DNA from: JABWBD01 sp040768665
GTDB lineage: Bacteria; Planctomycetota; Planctomycetia; Pirellulales; Thermoguttaceae
Assembly (NCBI GenBank): GCA_040768665.1
Contig: JAXGMN010000012.1
Location: forward strand, 1-64,000
Direction: 5' to 3'
DNA length: 64,000 bases
The notes under the pieces were generated by a model. It did no database searches. It saw nothing but the letters and a program-made list of their open reading frames with translations, and was not told the DNA's origin. This document shows, one piece after another, positions 54,387 to 63,172 of the stretch (position 1 is its first letter; each line of letters begins with the position of its first letter). The translations under genes were made by a program, and so were the position numbers.

Positions 54387-55150
54387 AGACATTTTCCCCA
54401 GGGCTGCGGGGACTTCGCCCCGGGCTGCCGAGTCTCTCCCCTTCGGGGCGGAGCGTTACAAGAGGGAAGTCGCGACGTGGGGGCTTGCGCGGCGCTGTTT
54501 GCGCTCTGGAGTAGCGAGGAGCGTAAAGATCCACGGGGCAGGCCCGTGGCATTTTCGGAGGTGGGGCGGTTGGGGTCTGGGGTAGCGAGGAACGGGCGAT
54601 CCACGGGGCAGGCCCGTGGCATTTTCGGAGGCGGGGCGGTTGGGGTCTGGGGTAGCGAGGAACGTAAGATCCACGGGGCAGGCCCGTGGCATTTTCGGAG
54701 GTGGGGCGGTTGGGATCTGGGGTAGCGAGGAACGTAAAGATCCACGGGGCAGGCCCGTGGCATTTTCGGAGGTGGGGCGGTTGGGGTCTGGGGTAGCGAG
54801 GAACGTAAGGATCCACGGGGCAGGCCCGTGGCATTTTCGGAGGCGGGGCGGTTGGGGTCTGGGGTAGCGAGGAACGTAAGGATCCACGGGGCAGGCCCGT
54901 AGACATTTTCCCCAGGGCTGCGGGGACTTCGCCCCGGGCTGCCGAGTCTCTCCCCTTCGGGGCGGAGCGTTACAAGAGGGAAGTCGCGACGTGGGGGCTT
55001 GCGCGGCGCTGTTTGCGCTCTGGAGTAGCGAGGAGCGTAAAGATCCACGGGGCAGGCCCGTGGCATTTTCGGAGGTGGGGCGGTTGGGGTCTGGGGTAGC
55101 GAGGAACGTAAGGATCCACGGGGCAGGCCCGTGGCATTTTCGGAGGCGGG
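54387..55150. repeat. hairpin-bearing tandem array with higher-order duplication
   Basis: Units of 70-71 bp start GGTAGCGAGGAACGTAAG and carry the palindrome CCACGGGGCAGGCCCGTGG. Palindromes begin at 54531, 54601, 54671, 54742, 54813, 54884 (truncated), 55045 and 55116. A 514-base block starting AGACATTTTCCCCAGGGCTG (54387) begins again at 54901. The tail (GAAGAAGATCGCGAAGAATC) is shared with the two-unit version at 51040-51380. Long proline-rich minus-strand frames here are artefacts. Confidence 0.85.
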
Positions 55151-55423
55151 GCGGTTAGCGCAGATCCGTGTTCTGCTTCCCCCGGGAAAAGAAGAAGATC
55201 GCGAAGAATCTGAGGCAGAGAGTCGAAAGGAAGACGTGGAACTGCGCTTGCGGGCAGATCGGGAGGGGGGTAGAGTCGGACGAGTTGGGGCCGATGGCGA
55301 GCGTCCGCCAGGCCGCGGCCGGAGCGAGTGAGCCACGCGCAGCCGCGAGTCCCTCCTTGAGAGGCGTTGGAGCTGGGGGTGAAATATATCAGATAGCAAG
55401 GAAATCGCCAGCAGGAAGACATT

Positions 55424-55690
55424 ATGGCCTCCTCAGCCCAATCTCGTCTTATCGGCCGCTACGTTGTGGCCGATCCCAAGGTCTGCCATGGAAAGCCCAC
55501 GTTTCGTGGGACGCGCGTGCTCGTCGCCGACGTTCTGGATCAGGTCGCGTCGGGGATGGCGTGGGAGACGATCGTCGAAGAGTGGAATGGTCGTGTTTCT
55601 CGAGAGGCTATCCGCGAGGCGGTTCAGCTTGCCAGCGAGGCGTTGCTGCGACATGCCGATGAGTTCGTCCTGGAGCCTGTGAAAGTGTGA
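55424..55690 (+). CDS. DUF433-family antitoxin-like protein
   Basis: This 88-residue protein has the DUF433 core IGRYVVADPKVCHGKPTFRG, TRVLVADVLDQVASG and SREAIREAVQLASEAL. DUF433 proteins are DNA-binding partners (VapB45-like) of PIN-like toxins. It overlaps the downstream PIN-like gene by four bases (ATGA-type at 55687). Confidence 0.85.
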   Translation: MASSAQSRLIGRYVVADPKVCHGKPTFRGTRVLVADVLDQVASGMAWETIVEEWNGRVSREAIREAVQLASEALLRHADEFVLEPVKV

Positions 55691-56040
55691 ACATCCTGGA
55701 TGAGAATATCCCGACAAACCAGCGGCGGCTCCTGGAGATAAACGGCGCCCACATCCGCCAGATTGGTTTGAACGTGGGACGGTCGGGGATGCAAGACGAG
55801 GAGATTGTTCCCTTGCTTCTCCGGCAGCGCCGGCCGACATTCTTCACGCGCGATGACGATTTCTACGACCGCCGGCTTTGTCGCTCGAAGTACTGCCTCG
55901 TTTATCTCGATGTGGACAAGAACGAGGTGGCCCTGTTCGTCCGTTCGCTTCCTGCGCCATCCGGCAGCTCGCACGCAGGCCAAACGGATGGGTACCGTGG
56001 TTCGCGTCTCACACGCGGGGTTGTCGATGAGGAAAGGTGC
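55687..56040 (+). pseudogene. DUF5615 PIN-like toxin with a frameshift
   Basis: It begins with MNILDENIPTNQRRLLEING, RQIGLNVGRSGMQDEEIVPL and PTFFTRDDDFYDRRLCRSKY, the usual PIN-like acidic positions. At about 55944 an extra T shifts the frame. The expected tail, FLRHPAARTQAKRMGTVVRV then SHAGLS, is found in the next frame. As written, a protein of 142 residues with a foreign tail is made. The catalytic half is complete, so partial activity cannot be excluded. Confidence 0.65.
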
Positions 56041-56487
56041 ATGGTGCTGCGCGAAGACAGGAGAAAACCGAGGGCACAGAGGGAGGTCAGGTACGACGAT
56101 CGAGAGTCGTCATAGGGGTGTCGTCACGTTGCGCAGGGACACCGCCGCGGCCCTGCTGCAGAAGCTGCTTTGTCTGCACCATCCTCAGGCGACGGCGGGG
56201 CACCGCGTCGGAACGACATGCGGCCGGCAGCGGCAAATAGCCCTGTCCCGAACGGAGCTTTGGAAGCCGTTAGGCGACCCTCCCTCGCTTGCGGGGGAGG
56301 CCGAGAAGATTGATATTGGACGTGCTCGCGGCGATTTTTTCCTCCAATCAGGTTGCGCAGAACCGGCAGTTTTCAAGACGCAGCCAAAGGTCGAATCCAG
56401 GCAGCCGGCGCATGGGTTATGATAATAAGGGAGTTCCCCCCGTACTGTCCCTCTACCTCGCCCTGCAACTGCCCGAGTTCGCCCCCT
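56041..56487. other. intergenic region before the M14 genes
   Basis: No gene is recognised in the roughly 450 bases after the toxin relic. A GTTAGGC at 56269 resembles an integron R' box, but no paired arm was found. Open frames over this stretch are extensions of flanking genes. Confidence 0.4.
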
Positions 56488-58206
56488 ATGCTTCAAACCA
56501 CTCTTGGTCGAATCTTGATGTCCGTCGGCATCTGCTGGTGGATCGCATCCACCGCCGCTGCGAGCCAACCGGCCGTGGAAGGCTATGCCGACTTCCAACA
56601 GTTCGAAGCCGAGGTCCGCTCCATCGGGCGGTCCGAATACGCGGAGTTGACCTCGTTGGGCACCACGCTCGGCGATCGGGCGGTCTATCTCCTCTCGATC
56701 GGCACGGGAGAAAAGGACAAGAAGCCCGCGATCCTCGTCGTCGGGGGCGTCCATCCTCCGCATCTGCTCGGAAGCGAATTGGCCGTGCGGATGGCCAGAC
56801 AGCTTGCCGAGCAGGCGGGCTCGGATGAGAAGATTCGCCGCATGCTCGACCGCCTGACGGTTTACATCCTTCCGCGCCCGGCCCCGGATGCCATGGAGGC
56901 GTGTTTCGAGCAGCCCTACCACGCGAGGATTCGCAACGCACGCCCTGTCGACGACGACCGCGATGCCCGCACCGACGAAGACGGCCCCGACGATATCGAC
57001 GGCGACGGTTGGATCACGACGATCCGCGTTACAGATGCCGACGGCCCGTACCTCATCCACCCCGACGACGACCGCGTCATGATCAAGGCCGACCCGAAGC
57101 AGAACGAGCGCGGGCGTTATTCGGTGTATGTCGAGGGGATCGACAACGACGGCGACGGGGAACTCAATGAGGATCCTTCCGGCGGCGTGGCCTTCAACCG
57201 CAACTTCCCGTTCGACTATCCCTACTTTGGCGATGCCGCCGGTCCGCACCAGGTTTCCGAAATCGAAACCCGCGCAGTCGCCGACTTCGCCTTCGCGCAT
57301 TCGAACGTCGCGATCGTGCTTACCTTCGCCCCCCAGGACAACCTGATGCACCTTTGGAAGGTCGATTCCGCGGCCGAGTCGCAGGCGATCAAGACGACGC
57401 TCCTGACCGACGATGCTCCCTCGTACAAGCAGATCGCAGATGAGTACCGGGGCATCCTCGGACGCAGCGACGCTCCGGAGGCTGAGGACGGCGGTGGTTC
57501 GTTCAGCCGATGGGCCTACTTCCATTACGGCCGCTGGTCGTTTTCAACCCGTGCCTGGTGGATCCCCAAGGTGCAGGCGGAGCCCGAAGGCGAGGACGGC
57601 GGGAAGAAGCCGGTTTCGTCCGGCACAGACCGCCGCGGATCGGAGGATCTCAATGCCCTGCGGTGGTTCGAGAAGGAAAAGATCGACGGATTCGCTGCCT
57701 GGAAGCCGATCGATCACCCATCCTTTCCCGGACGCAAGGCGGAACTGGGCGGCTTCAAGCCGTTTCTTCAGCTCAACCCGCCGGCCGGTGAATTGGACGG
57801 ACTCGTGGACCAACACGGCAGGCTGCTCCGCACGCTCGCCGACTGGATGCCGCGACTGAAGATCTCGCGGGCGGAAGCCGAGCCGCAGGGGGCCGGCGTC
57901 TGGCGGATCACCGCCGTCCTGACCAACGAGGGCAAACTGCCTACGATGCCCAAGATGGGACACATCAACAAGCAACCGCAGGTCCTGCAAATGGCACTCG
58001 AACTACCCAAGGGCGCTACCCTGATCACCGGCCATGCGCGAATGCGGCTGGATCCGCTGCCGGCCGGCGGCCACACGGAGAAGACCTGGCTGGTCCGCGT
58101 TCCGGACGGCGGTGCGAAATCCCTCCGGGTCCGCGCATGGAGCCCGTCGGTCGGCGAGACGGAGCGACCCATCAAGCTCGCCAAGGCGGGCAAGCAACCC
58201 ACATGA
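56488..58206 (+). CDS. secreted M14-family pseudopeptidase
   Basis: This 572-residue protein has a signal peptide (about residues 8-25) and an M14 carboxypeptidase fold interrupted by Asp-rich EF-hand-like inserts (DDDRDARTDEDGPDDIDGDG and GIDNDGDGELNED). Compared with the adjacent paralogue, the zinc motif HGNE is replaced by HPPHLLGSE (residues 89-97), SYHNAGG by LTFAPQDN, and the catalytic FTNE by STRAWW. All metal ligands and the general base are therefore changed. ATG 56488 is chosen because the signal peptide begins there. It may be a regulatory or binding partner of the active enzyme downstream. Confidence 0.8.
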   Translation: MLQTTLGRILMSVGICWWIASTAAASQPAVEGYADFQQFEAEVRSIGRSEYAELTSLGTTLGDRAVYLLSIGTGEKDKKPAILVVGGVHPPHLLGSELAVRMARQLAEQAGSDEKIRRMLDRLTVYILPRPAPDAMEACFEQPYHARIRNARPVDDDRDARTDEDGPDDIDGDGWITTIRVTDADGPYLIHPDDDRVMIKADPKQNERGRYSVYVEGIDNDGDGELNEDPSGGVAFNRNFPFDYPYFGDAAGPHQVSEIETRAVADFAFAHSNVAIVLTFAPQDNLMHLWKVDSAAESQAIKTTLLTDDAPSYKQIADEYRGILGRSDAPEAEDGGGSFSRWAYFHYGRWSFSTRAWWIPKVQAEPEGEDGGKKPVSSGTDRRGSEDLNALRWFEKEKIDGFAAWKPIDHPSFPGRKAELGGFKPFLQLNPPAGELDGLVDQHGRLLRTLADWMPRLKISRAEAEPQGAGVWRITAVLTNEGKLPTMPKMGHINKQPQVLQMALELPKGATLITGHARMRLDPLPAGGHTEKTWLVRVPDGGAKSLRVRAWSPSVGETERPIKLAKAGKQPT

Positions 58207-58265
58207 GATAGGCCCAACAGCCCTCGCTGCTTTCAATCCCCCAATCCTCACCCATCATTCCTTCC

Positions 58266-60068
58266 ATGTTTTCATTTTTTAACAACCATTTTTCAACGAT
58301 TCTCCTCCGTCCGTCAGCGCAGTGGTTCGTAGCGCACCTCCTTTTCGGATTTCTCCTGTTCATACCATCGGGAGTAATCGCCGCAGACGGAGAAAAGCAG
58401 GTCTATCAGCCCATGGGCGCCCCAGCCGATCCCAAGGTTTCGGCGCAGTGGAACCGCTACTACGACTACCAGCAGGCGACCGATCTGCTCAAGGCGATGG
58501 CCGAAGCCCATCCCAAGCTGGCCCGCCTCCAAAGCCTCGGCGATTCCTACGCCGGGCGCGAGATGTGGCTCCTGACCGTCACCAATTCCAAAACCGGGGG
58601 CGACCGCGAGAAACCGGCGTTCTGGATCGACGGAGGGATCCACGGCAACGAGATCCAGGCGGTCGAAGTGTCGCTCTACACCGGCTGGTACCTGCTGGAG
58701 ATGTACGGTCGCAATCCGTTCGTCACCCGATTGCTCGACCAGCGGGCGTTCTACATCGTGCCGATGATGAATCCCGACTCCCGCGTCGCCCACATGGTCG
58801 AACCGAATACCACGCACAGTCCTCGCACCGGACAGGAGCCGGTGGACGACGATCGCGACGGACTGATCGACGAGGACGGCTACGACGATCTCAACGGCGA
58901 CGGCCAGATCACCGAAATGCGAATCCGCGACCCGAACGGCCGCTGGAAACCGCACCCGGAATTTCCGCACCTTCTGGTCGAAGCGAAGCCGGATGAGCGC
59001 GGCGAGTATCGGAAGCTGGGGCTGGAGGGGATCGACAACGACGGCGACGGCCTGGTCAACGAAGACGGCGACGGCTACTACGATCTCAACCGCAACTGGC
59101 CCTGGCAGTGGCAGCCCGACTACGTCAGCCGCGGCGCCCACCGATATCCCTTCGCGGCGGCCGAAACCCGCGCGGCGGCCGGCTTCATCATCGACCGCCC
59201 CAACATCGCCGGGGCCCAGTCGTATCACAACGCCGGCGGAATGATCCTTCGCGGCCCGGGCCGAAAGGATCAGCAGTATGAAAAGGCCGACACGGAGGTC
59301 TACTCGGCGATCGCCAAGAAGGGCGAGATGATGCTGCCGAAATACCGGTACCTGGACGTGGGCACCGGACTGTACGAGATCTACGGCGCAGAGCTCGACT
59401 GGTTCTACGCGATGCGAGGCGTCTTCACGTTCACCAACGAGCTGTTCACTCCGTTCAACTACTTTCGTGACGGCGCCGAGGGCTTTTTCGGCAGGCCGGA
59501 GCAGCAGGAGCGGTTCAACCAATACCTACTCTTCGGCCAGGGTGCCGTGCCGTGGCAGGAGGTCGACCATCCGCAGTACGGCAGGATCGAAGTGGGCGGG
59601 CTCAAGAAGAATTGGATCCGCCAGCCGCCCTCTTTCCTGTTGGAAGAGGAATGCCACCGCAACATGGCCTTCACCCTCTACCATGCCGACCAGATGCCGC
59701 TGGTCGAGATCCAGTCGGTCGATCTCAAGAAGCTCGCCGGTAATCTGACGCAAGTCACGGCCGTGGTGGCCAATCCAAAATTGATCCCCACCCGCGCCGC
59801 CGTCGACCTGAAACACAAGATCACGCCGCCCGACACGGTTTCGATCCGTGGAAAGAACTTGAACGTGGTCGCGGGACTATGGGCCGACGAGCCCTTTTTC
59901 GACGACGCAACCATCGAGAAGAACCATCCCGGTCGACTGAAGGTCGAGAGGATTCCAGGCATGGGCGCGGTTTACGCCCGCTGGCTCGTCGAAGGAGGAG
60001 GGCCGTACACGGTCGAAGTGGAATCGGCGAAGGGAGGAAGAGCACGGAAGACGCACAAAACTCCGTAG
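58266..60068 (+). CDS. secreted M14-family zinc carboxypeptidase
   Basis: This 600-residue protein has a signal peptide or anchor at residues 20-39. Zinc ligands are His126 and Glu129 in GGIHGNEIQA and His321 in SYHNAGG; the catalytic Glu is Glu392 in FTFTNELF. Calcium-type inserts (DDDRDGLIDEDGYDDLNGDG, IDNDGDGLVNEDGDG) lie between. It would release C-terminal amino acids from peptides outside the cell. It lies 59 bases after the pseudopeptidase, in probable co-transcription. Confidence 0.9.
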   Translation: MFSFFNNHFSTILLRPSAQWFVAHLLFGFLLFIPSGVIAADGEKQVYQPMGAPADPKVSAQWNRYYDYQQATDLLKAMAEAHPKLARLQSLGDSYAGREMWLLTVTNSKTGGDREKPAFWIDGGIHGNEIQAVEVSLYTGWYLLEMYGRNPFVTRLLDQRAFYIVPMMNPDSRVAHMVEPNTTHSPRTGQEPVDDDRDGLIDEDGYDDLNGDGQITEMRIRDPNGRWKPHPEFPHLLVEAKPDERGEYRKLGLEGIDNDGDGLVNEDGDGYYDLNRNWPWQWQPDYVSRGAHRYPFAAAETRAAAGFIIDRPNIAGAQSYHNAGGMILRGPGRKDQQYEKADTEVYSAIAKKGEMMLPKYRYLDVGTGLYEIYGAELDWFYAMRGVFTFTNELFTPFNYFRDGAEGFFGRPEQQERFNQYLLFGQGAVPWQEVDHPQYGRIEVGGLKKNWIRQPPSFLLEEECHRNMAFTLYHADQMPLVEIQSVDLKKLAGNLTQVTAVVANPKLIPTRAAVDLKHKITPPDTVSIRGKNLNVVAGLWADEPFFDDATIEKNHPGRLKVERIPGMGAVYARWLVEGGGPYTVEVESAKGGRARKTHKTP

Positions 60069-60471
60069 GAGATGCCCCTGAGGTGCTATAATGTCTCAAA
60101 ATAACTTCCGCAATTCCATATCCGCGACAACATACACTCCTGCGAAAGGGACGCGAGATTGCCGAAGTTACTCTTGAGTCGTTCCTCAACGCATTGTCAG
60201 AGAGCCAAGAGCCCAGGCAACATCCAGCGGCACTTCCGCACTGCTTGCGATTGTGGTAAGCCTGTCTCGTCTGGGAAATCGATTCAATCGCAAGCAGTGG
60301 CACACAAAAACGCCCGTCGTTCGTTGCTGATGTACCTTGGTGGAGCGGCACTGCTTCCGCCAGCGCGCGACTGATGTCGTCGCAGCGTGACCCCGCCGAC
60401 CAACCCGCTCTCACGTCTCCGAAGTGTCGCGTAGGCAACGCGACGCTCTTTTCCAGCGAGGGACGCGCCGT
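60069..60471. other. intergenic region with a 15-bp inverted repeat
   Basis: CACTGCTTGCGATTG (60239-60253) and CAATCGCAAGCAGTG (60285-60299) form a perfect 15-bp stem with a 31-base loop. A TATAAT at 60087-60092 lacks a -35. No gene is recognised; the hairpin could terminate the carboxypeptidase transcript or be a REP-like element. Confidence 0.55.
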
Positions 60472-62763
60472 TCACTTCCGGAGACAGCACTTCTTGTATT
60501 TTTTTCCGCTGCCGCAGGGACACGGGTCGTTGCGGCCGACGTTGCGGCGGGCGTCGCCAGCCGCCTGGCGCACTTGTCGGTTGGATCGGTTTTCGAGCGA
60601 GGGGGGCGTGGCGACGTTGCGGCGGGCGTCGCGAGCCGTGTGGCGCACGGCCGCTTCGATGGCCTGTGCCGCCCCTTTCTCTTCGATCTCTTTGATCACG
60701 TCGGCGGTTTTCTTGCCGGTCAACTGCTCGAACGCCCACAGCACGCCGCGCATTGGGTCGTCCTTCGACTCCTCCAATACGCGTAGTCGCTCGCGCTCCT
60801 CGGCTTCGTGGTCCCGCATCCACTGCTCGTATTCGGGAAACGTCCGTCCGAGTACTTCGCACATCTCGAGCAACTCGTTTCGCATGCCGCGGTCTTCCCA
60901 GTCGGCGAAACCGCACTTGAGCAGCCATTGCCGCGCCGGTTCGACGACCGCGGGACTGAATTGGCTGAACAAGATGCTCCGTAAACGGCGTCCAACGTCG
61001 TCATCCCAGTCTTGCCGGATGAGGTGAAGGATCGAATTCACCGCCGGATCGGTGTGAATGTTCTCAAGCACGCCGGTCGCGACGAGTTGGAAGTGCCGAT
61101 CACCTCCGGCAAACGCATCCACCACGGCGCGGATCACCGCGTCGCCGCCGATGCGGGTCAACCCGCGCTCGCATTCGTGCGAGAGCACGTCGTCGTCGAG
61201 TCGCATCTTGCCGACCAGCAGCGGGATCGCGGTCTCGAGTCGCAACTCTCCCGCCAGCCGCACGATCATCGGCTCCATCCATTTCATTTGCGTGTCCGCG
61301 TGCGGGTCGACCTCCTGGCGGAGCAACTCCAATACCCGGCTTTCGGAGACGTCGTGCCGGGCCAGGGCTTCCACAATGCGGCGAGCCCGATCGAGCCGGG
61401 CTTCGCTGCCGTATTTGACCTCCCGGTACGCGTCGCAATGCTCTTCCAGCTCGCGCCAGCAACGGTCCGCGTCCCACGACAACATCGCGATCCGTTCGGC
61501 GATGACGTCGTATGCCCCGGGGGTCCGATGGGCGGTGGCGGCAATATCGTCGGCGCGGGGCGCGAGCAGATGCGGGTCCGCGGCGCAGAGGATCCGCTCC
61601 AGGTTGTACGTGTAGCTTTCGTAGGAGGCGCTGCGATCGTCGTTCAGCTCGCGAATCACCCAATCGATGGTGTCCGCCGTCTGCGGCAAAGGGACGGATG
61701 CGCCGACGAGCATGTACGCGTCGTCCTTACCATACTCGTCGAGCGCCTCGATCACGAGCGGCATGATCGACGTATCGAGGGTAAACGAGTCGGCGAAGTA
61801 ATGGACGGCATGCTCCCGCACGCAAGCCACGGGATGCAGGATTGCCCGCTTGACCGCCTCGACGGAAAGGCGTGGCGCGTCGGGGCCTTCCGGCGCGTCG
61901 TCAACGCTTGGCACAAGAGTCCTTGTTCCGTCCGCCGCGCCAACGACCGCCTGCGGTGAATCGCCGAACAAGCATGGCGTCAGGGGTTCGTCGATCGATT
62001 CGAGGCCCAGCCGCTGTTGCATCCAGCGAACGAAATGCGGGCGTTCGTCGTCGGGAAGCTTGACCATTGCCAGCAGCGAGCGCAACGTCAGACCGAAGTA
62101 CTCGACGGCTTGGCGCGACGCCTGCAAGTCTTCGACAAATCGATCCATGAGGTTGTCCGGATCGTCGGGCGAGAGGTGGCCGAACCCGGAGGAGGGAAGC
62201 CCGCAAAAGCAGTACTGGAGCCGCAGGCGGTGGCGCAGTTTCGCGGGAATCACTTCCGGCGGCGAGGCCGCCCCCTGCGGCAGCGACAAACCCGCGGCGT
62301 GTTTCGCCAGACACTCTTCGATCTCGTTCCAGGAGTGACAGTGGACGTCCGACCGAGAGGCGGCAACGTCGAACGGATCGAGCAGCAGCCGCGCGGTGAT
62401 CTTTCGCAGCGTCTCGTACCAAGGTTCGGCCGGCCGGGCGATTTCATTGATGTAGAGCACTCGCGGTTCGAGCGAAGGGTCCTCGTTGTCCGCCGGACCG
62501 AACGAAACCAGCGCGTCGCGTGCCTGCGCTTGCTCGGGCGTGGCCGGCAGTCCCTGCTCTTCGCAGATGACGCCTTCCCAGGCATGGAACTGATGATGCT
62601 CCATCTCATAGAGGAAATTCTCGACCGCCTCCTGAAGCCCCCATTCGGTGGCCAGATCGATTCCATCGAAGAAGTCGGACGTCGGGACATCCGGGTCGAA
62701 TTGCCAGCGGATCCGCGGTCGTCGGGGTAGCGAAGCGAAAGCTGGGTTTCCTGTCCGAGACAT
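60472..62763 (-). CDS. SEC-C motif protein with HEAT-like middle
   Basis: This 763-residue cytoplasmic protein has a mixed N-terminal third and a helical-repeat middle (about residues 290-640: AVKRAILHPVACVREHAVHY and AVVDAFAGGDRHFQLVATGV). A long charged helix (about 650-700) follows, and it ends with a SEC-C zinc motif, GRNDPCPCGSGKKYKKCCLRK-like (Cys residues in CPCGSG and KCC). A short duplicated spacer (DARRNV twice) precedes the motif. SEC-C binds zinc and is known from SecA, where it contacts SecB and ribosomes. The role of this protein is unknown; an adaptor function is likely. Confidence 0.82.
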   Translation of the reverse strand: MSRTGNPAFASLPRRPRIRWQFDPDVPTSDFFDGIDLATEWGLQEAVENFLYEMEHHQFHAWEGVICEEQGLPATPEQAQARDALVSFGPADNEDPSLEPRVLYINEIARPAEPWYETLRKITARLLLDPFDVAASRSDVHCHSWNEIEECLAKHAAGLSLPQGAASPPEVIPAKLRHRLRLQYCFCGLPSSGFGHLSPDDPDNLMDRFVEDLQASRQAVEYFGLTLRSLLAMVKLPDDERPHFVRWMQQRLGLESIDEPLTPCLFGDSPQAVVGAADGTRTLVPSVDDAPEGPDAPRLSVEAVKRAILHPVACVREHAVHYFADSFTLDTSIMPLVIEALDEYGKDDAYMLVGASVPLPQTADTIDWVIRELNDDRSASYESYTYNLERILCAADPHLLAPRADDIAATAHRTPGAYDVIAERIAMLSWDADRCWRELEEHCDAYREVKYGSEARLDRARRIVEALARHDVSESRVLELLRQEVDPHADTQMKWMEPMIVRLAGELRLETAIPLLVGKMRLDDDVLSHECERGLTRIGGDAVIRAVVDAFAGGDRHFQLVATGVLENIHTDPAVNSILHLIRQDWDDDVGRRLRSILFSQFSPAVVEPARQWLLKCGFADWEDRGMRNELLEMCEVLGRTFPEYEQWMRDHEAEERERLRVLEESKDDPMRGVLWAFEQLTGKKTADVIKEIEEKGAAQAIEAAVRHTARDARRNVATPPSLENRSNRQVRQAAGDARRNVGRNDPCPCGSGKKYKKCCLRK

Positions 62764-63172
62764 AACTCCGGCCCTCCATGGAGTTGCGTTGCATCTACAG
62801 GTATTGTTTCGATAAACGGCGCGGCCAGAAGCACCCGCAGTTTGGGCAGCAGCCGCTCGAACGTCCCGGAGCCATCGGATGGGGAACGGCGGCGGTCATG
62901 AGGCAGTGCGATTCTGTGATTTTACCCGCCGAATCCTCAACCAGCAAGCTGCCCCACACCTCACCGGATGTGCGGCAAGATTCTACGGAAGCAGGTAGCC
63001 GAACTCGTGAGAGTTCGGCTTTCAGGAGCAGGTGGCCCCAAGTCTCGCGACTCCGGCAACGTTTTTCGCCGTGGTCTTGCCCGCTGATAAAGACGTGACT
63101 GCACACACATCACCGGCCCAAGTGATCCTCAACGTCCGTGCCAGCGCACTCTGCCACAGGATGCGACTTTGT
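62764..63172. other. intergenic region with a terminator-like hairpin
   Basis: AGCCGAACTC-GTGA-GAGTTCGGCT (62997-63020) is a perfect 10-bp stem with a 4-base loop, followed by TTTC. It may end the beta-galactosidase-like transcript coming from the right or be a dispersed planctomycete hairpin. I recognise nothing else here. Confidence 0.55.

Noticed and set aside
54387..55150. CRISPR array
   Set aside because: Units are nearly identical over their full 70-71 bp, with no variable spacers and no cas genes. It is a tandem minisatellite.
54380..55399. Proline-rich minus-strand protein of 339 codons
   Set aside because: It is the translation of the tandem repeat on the wrong strand, with no start signal and no homologue-like text.
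56255..56280. A third attC site (GTTAGGC at 56269)
   Set aside because: Only the R'-like heptamer is present; I could not find an R'' box or pairing L arms upstream.
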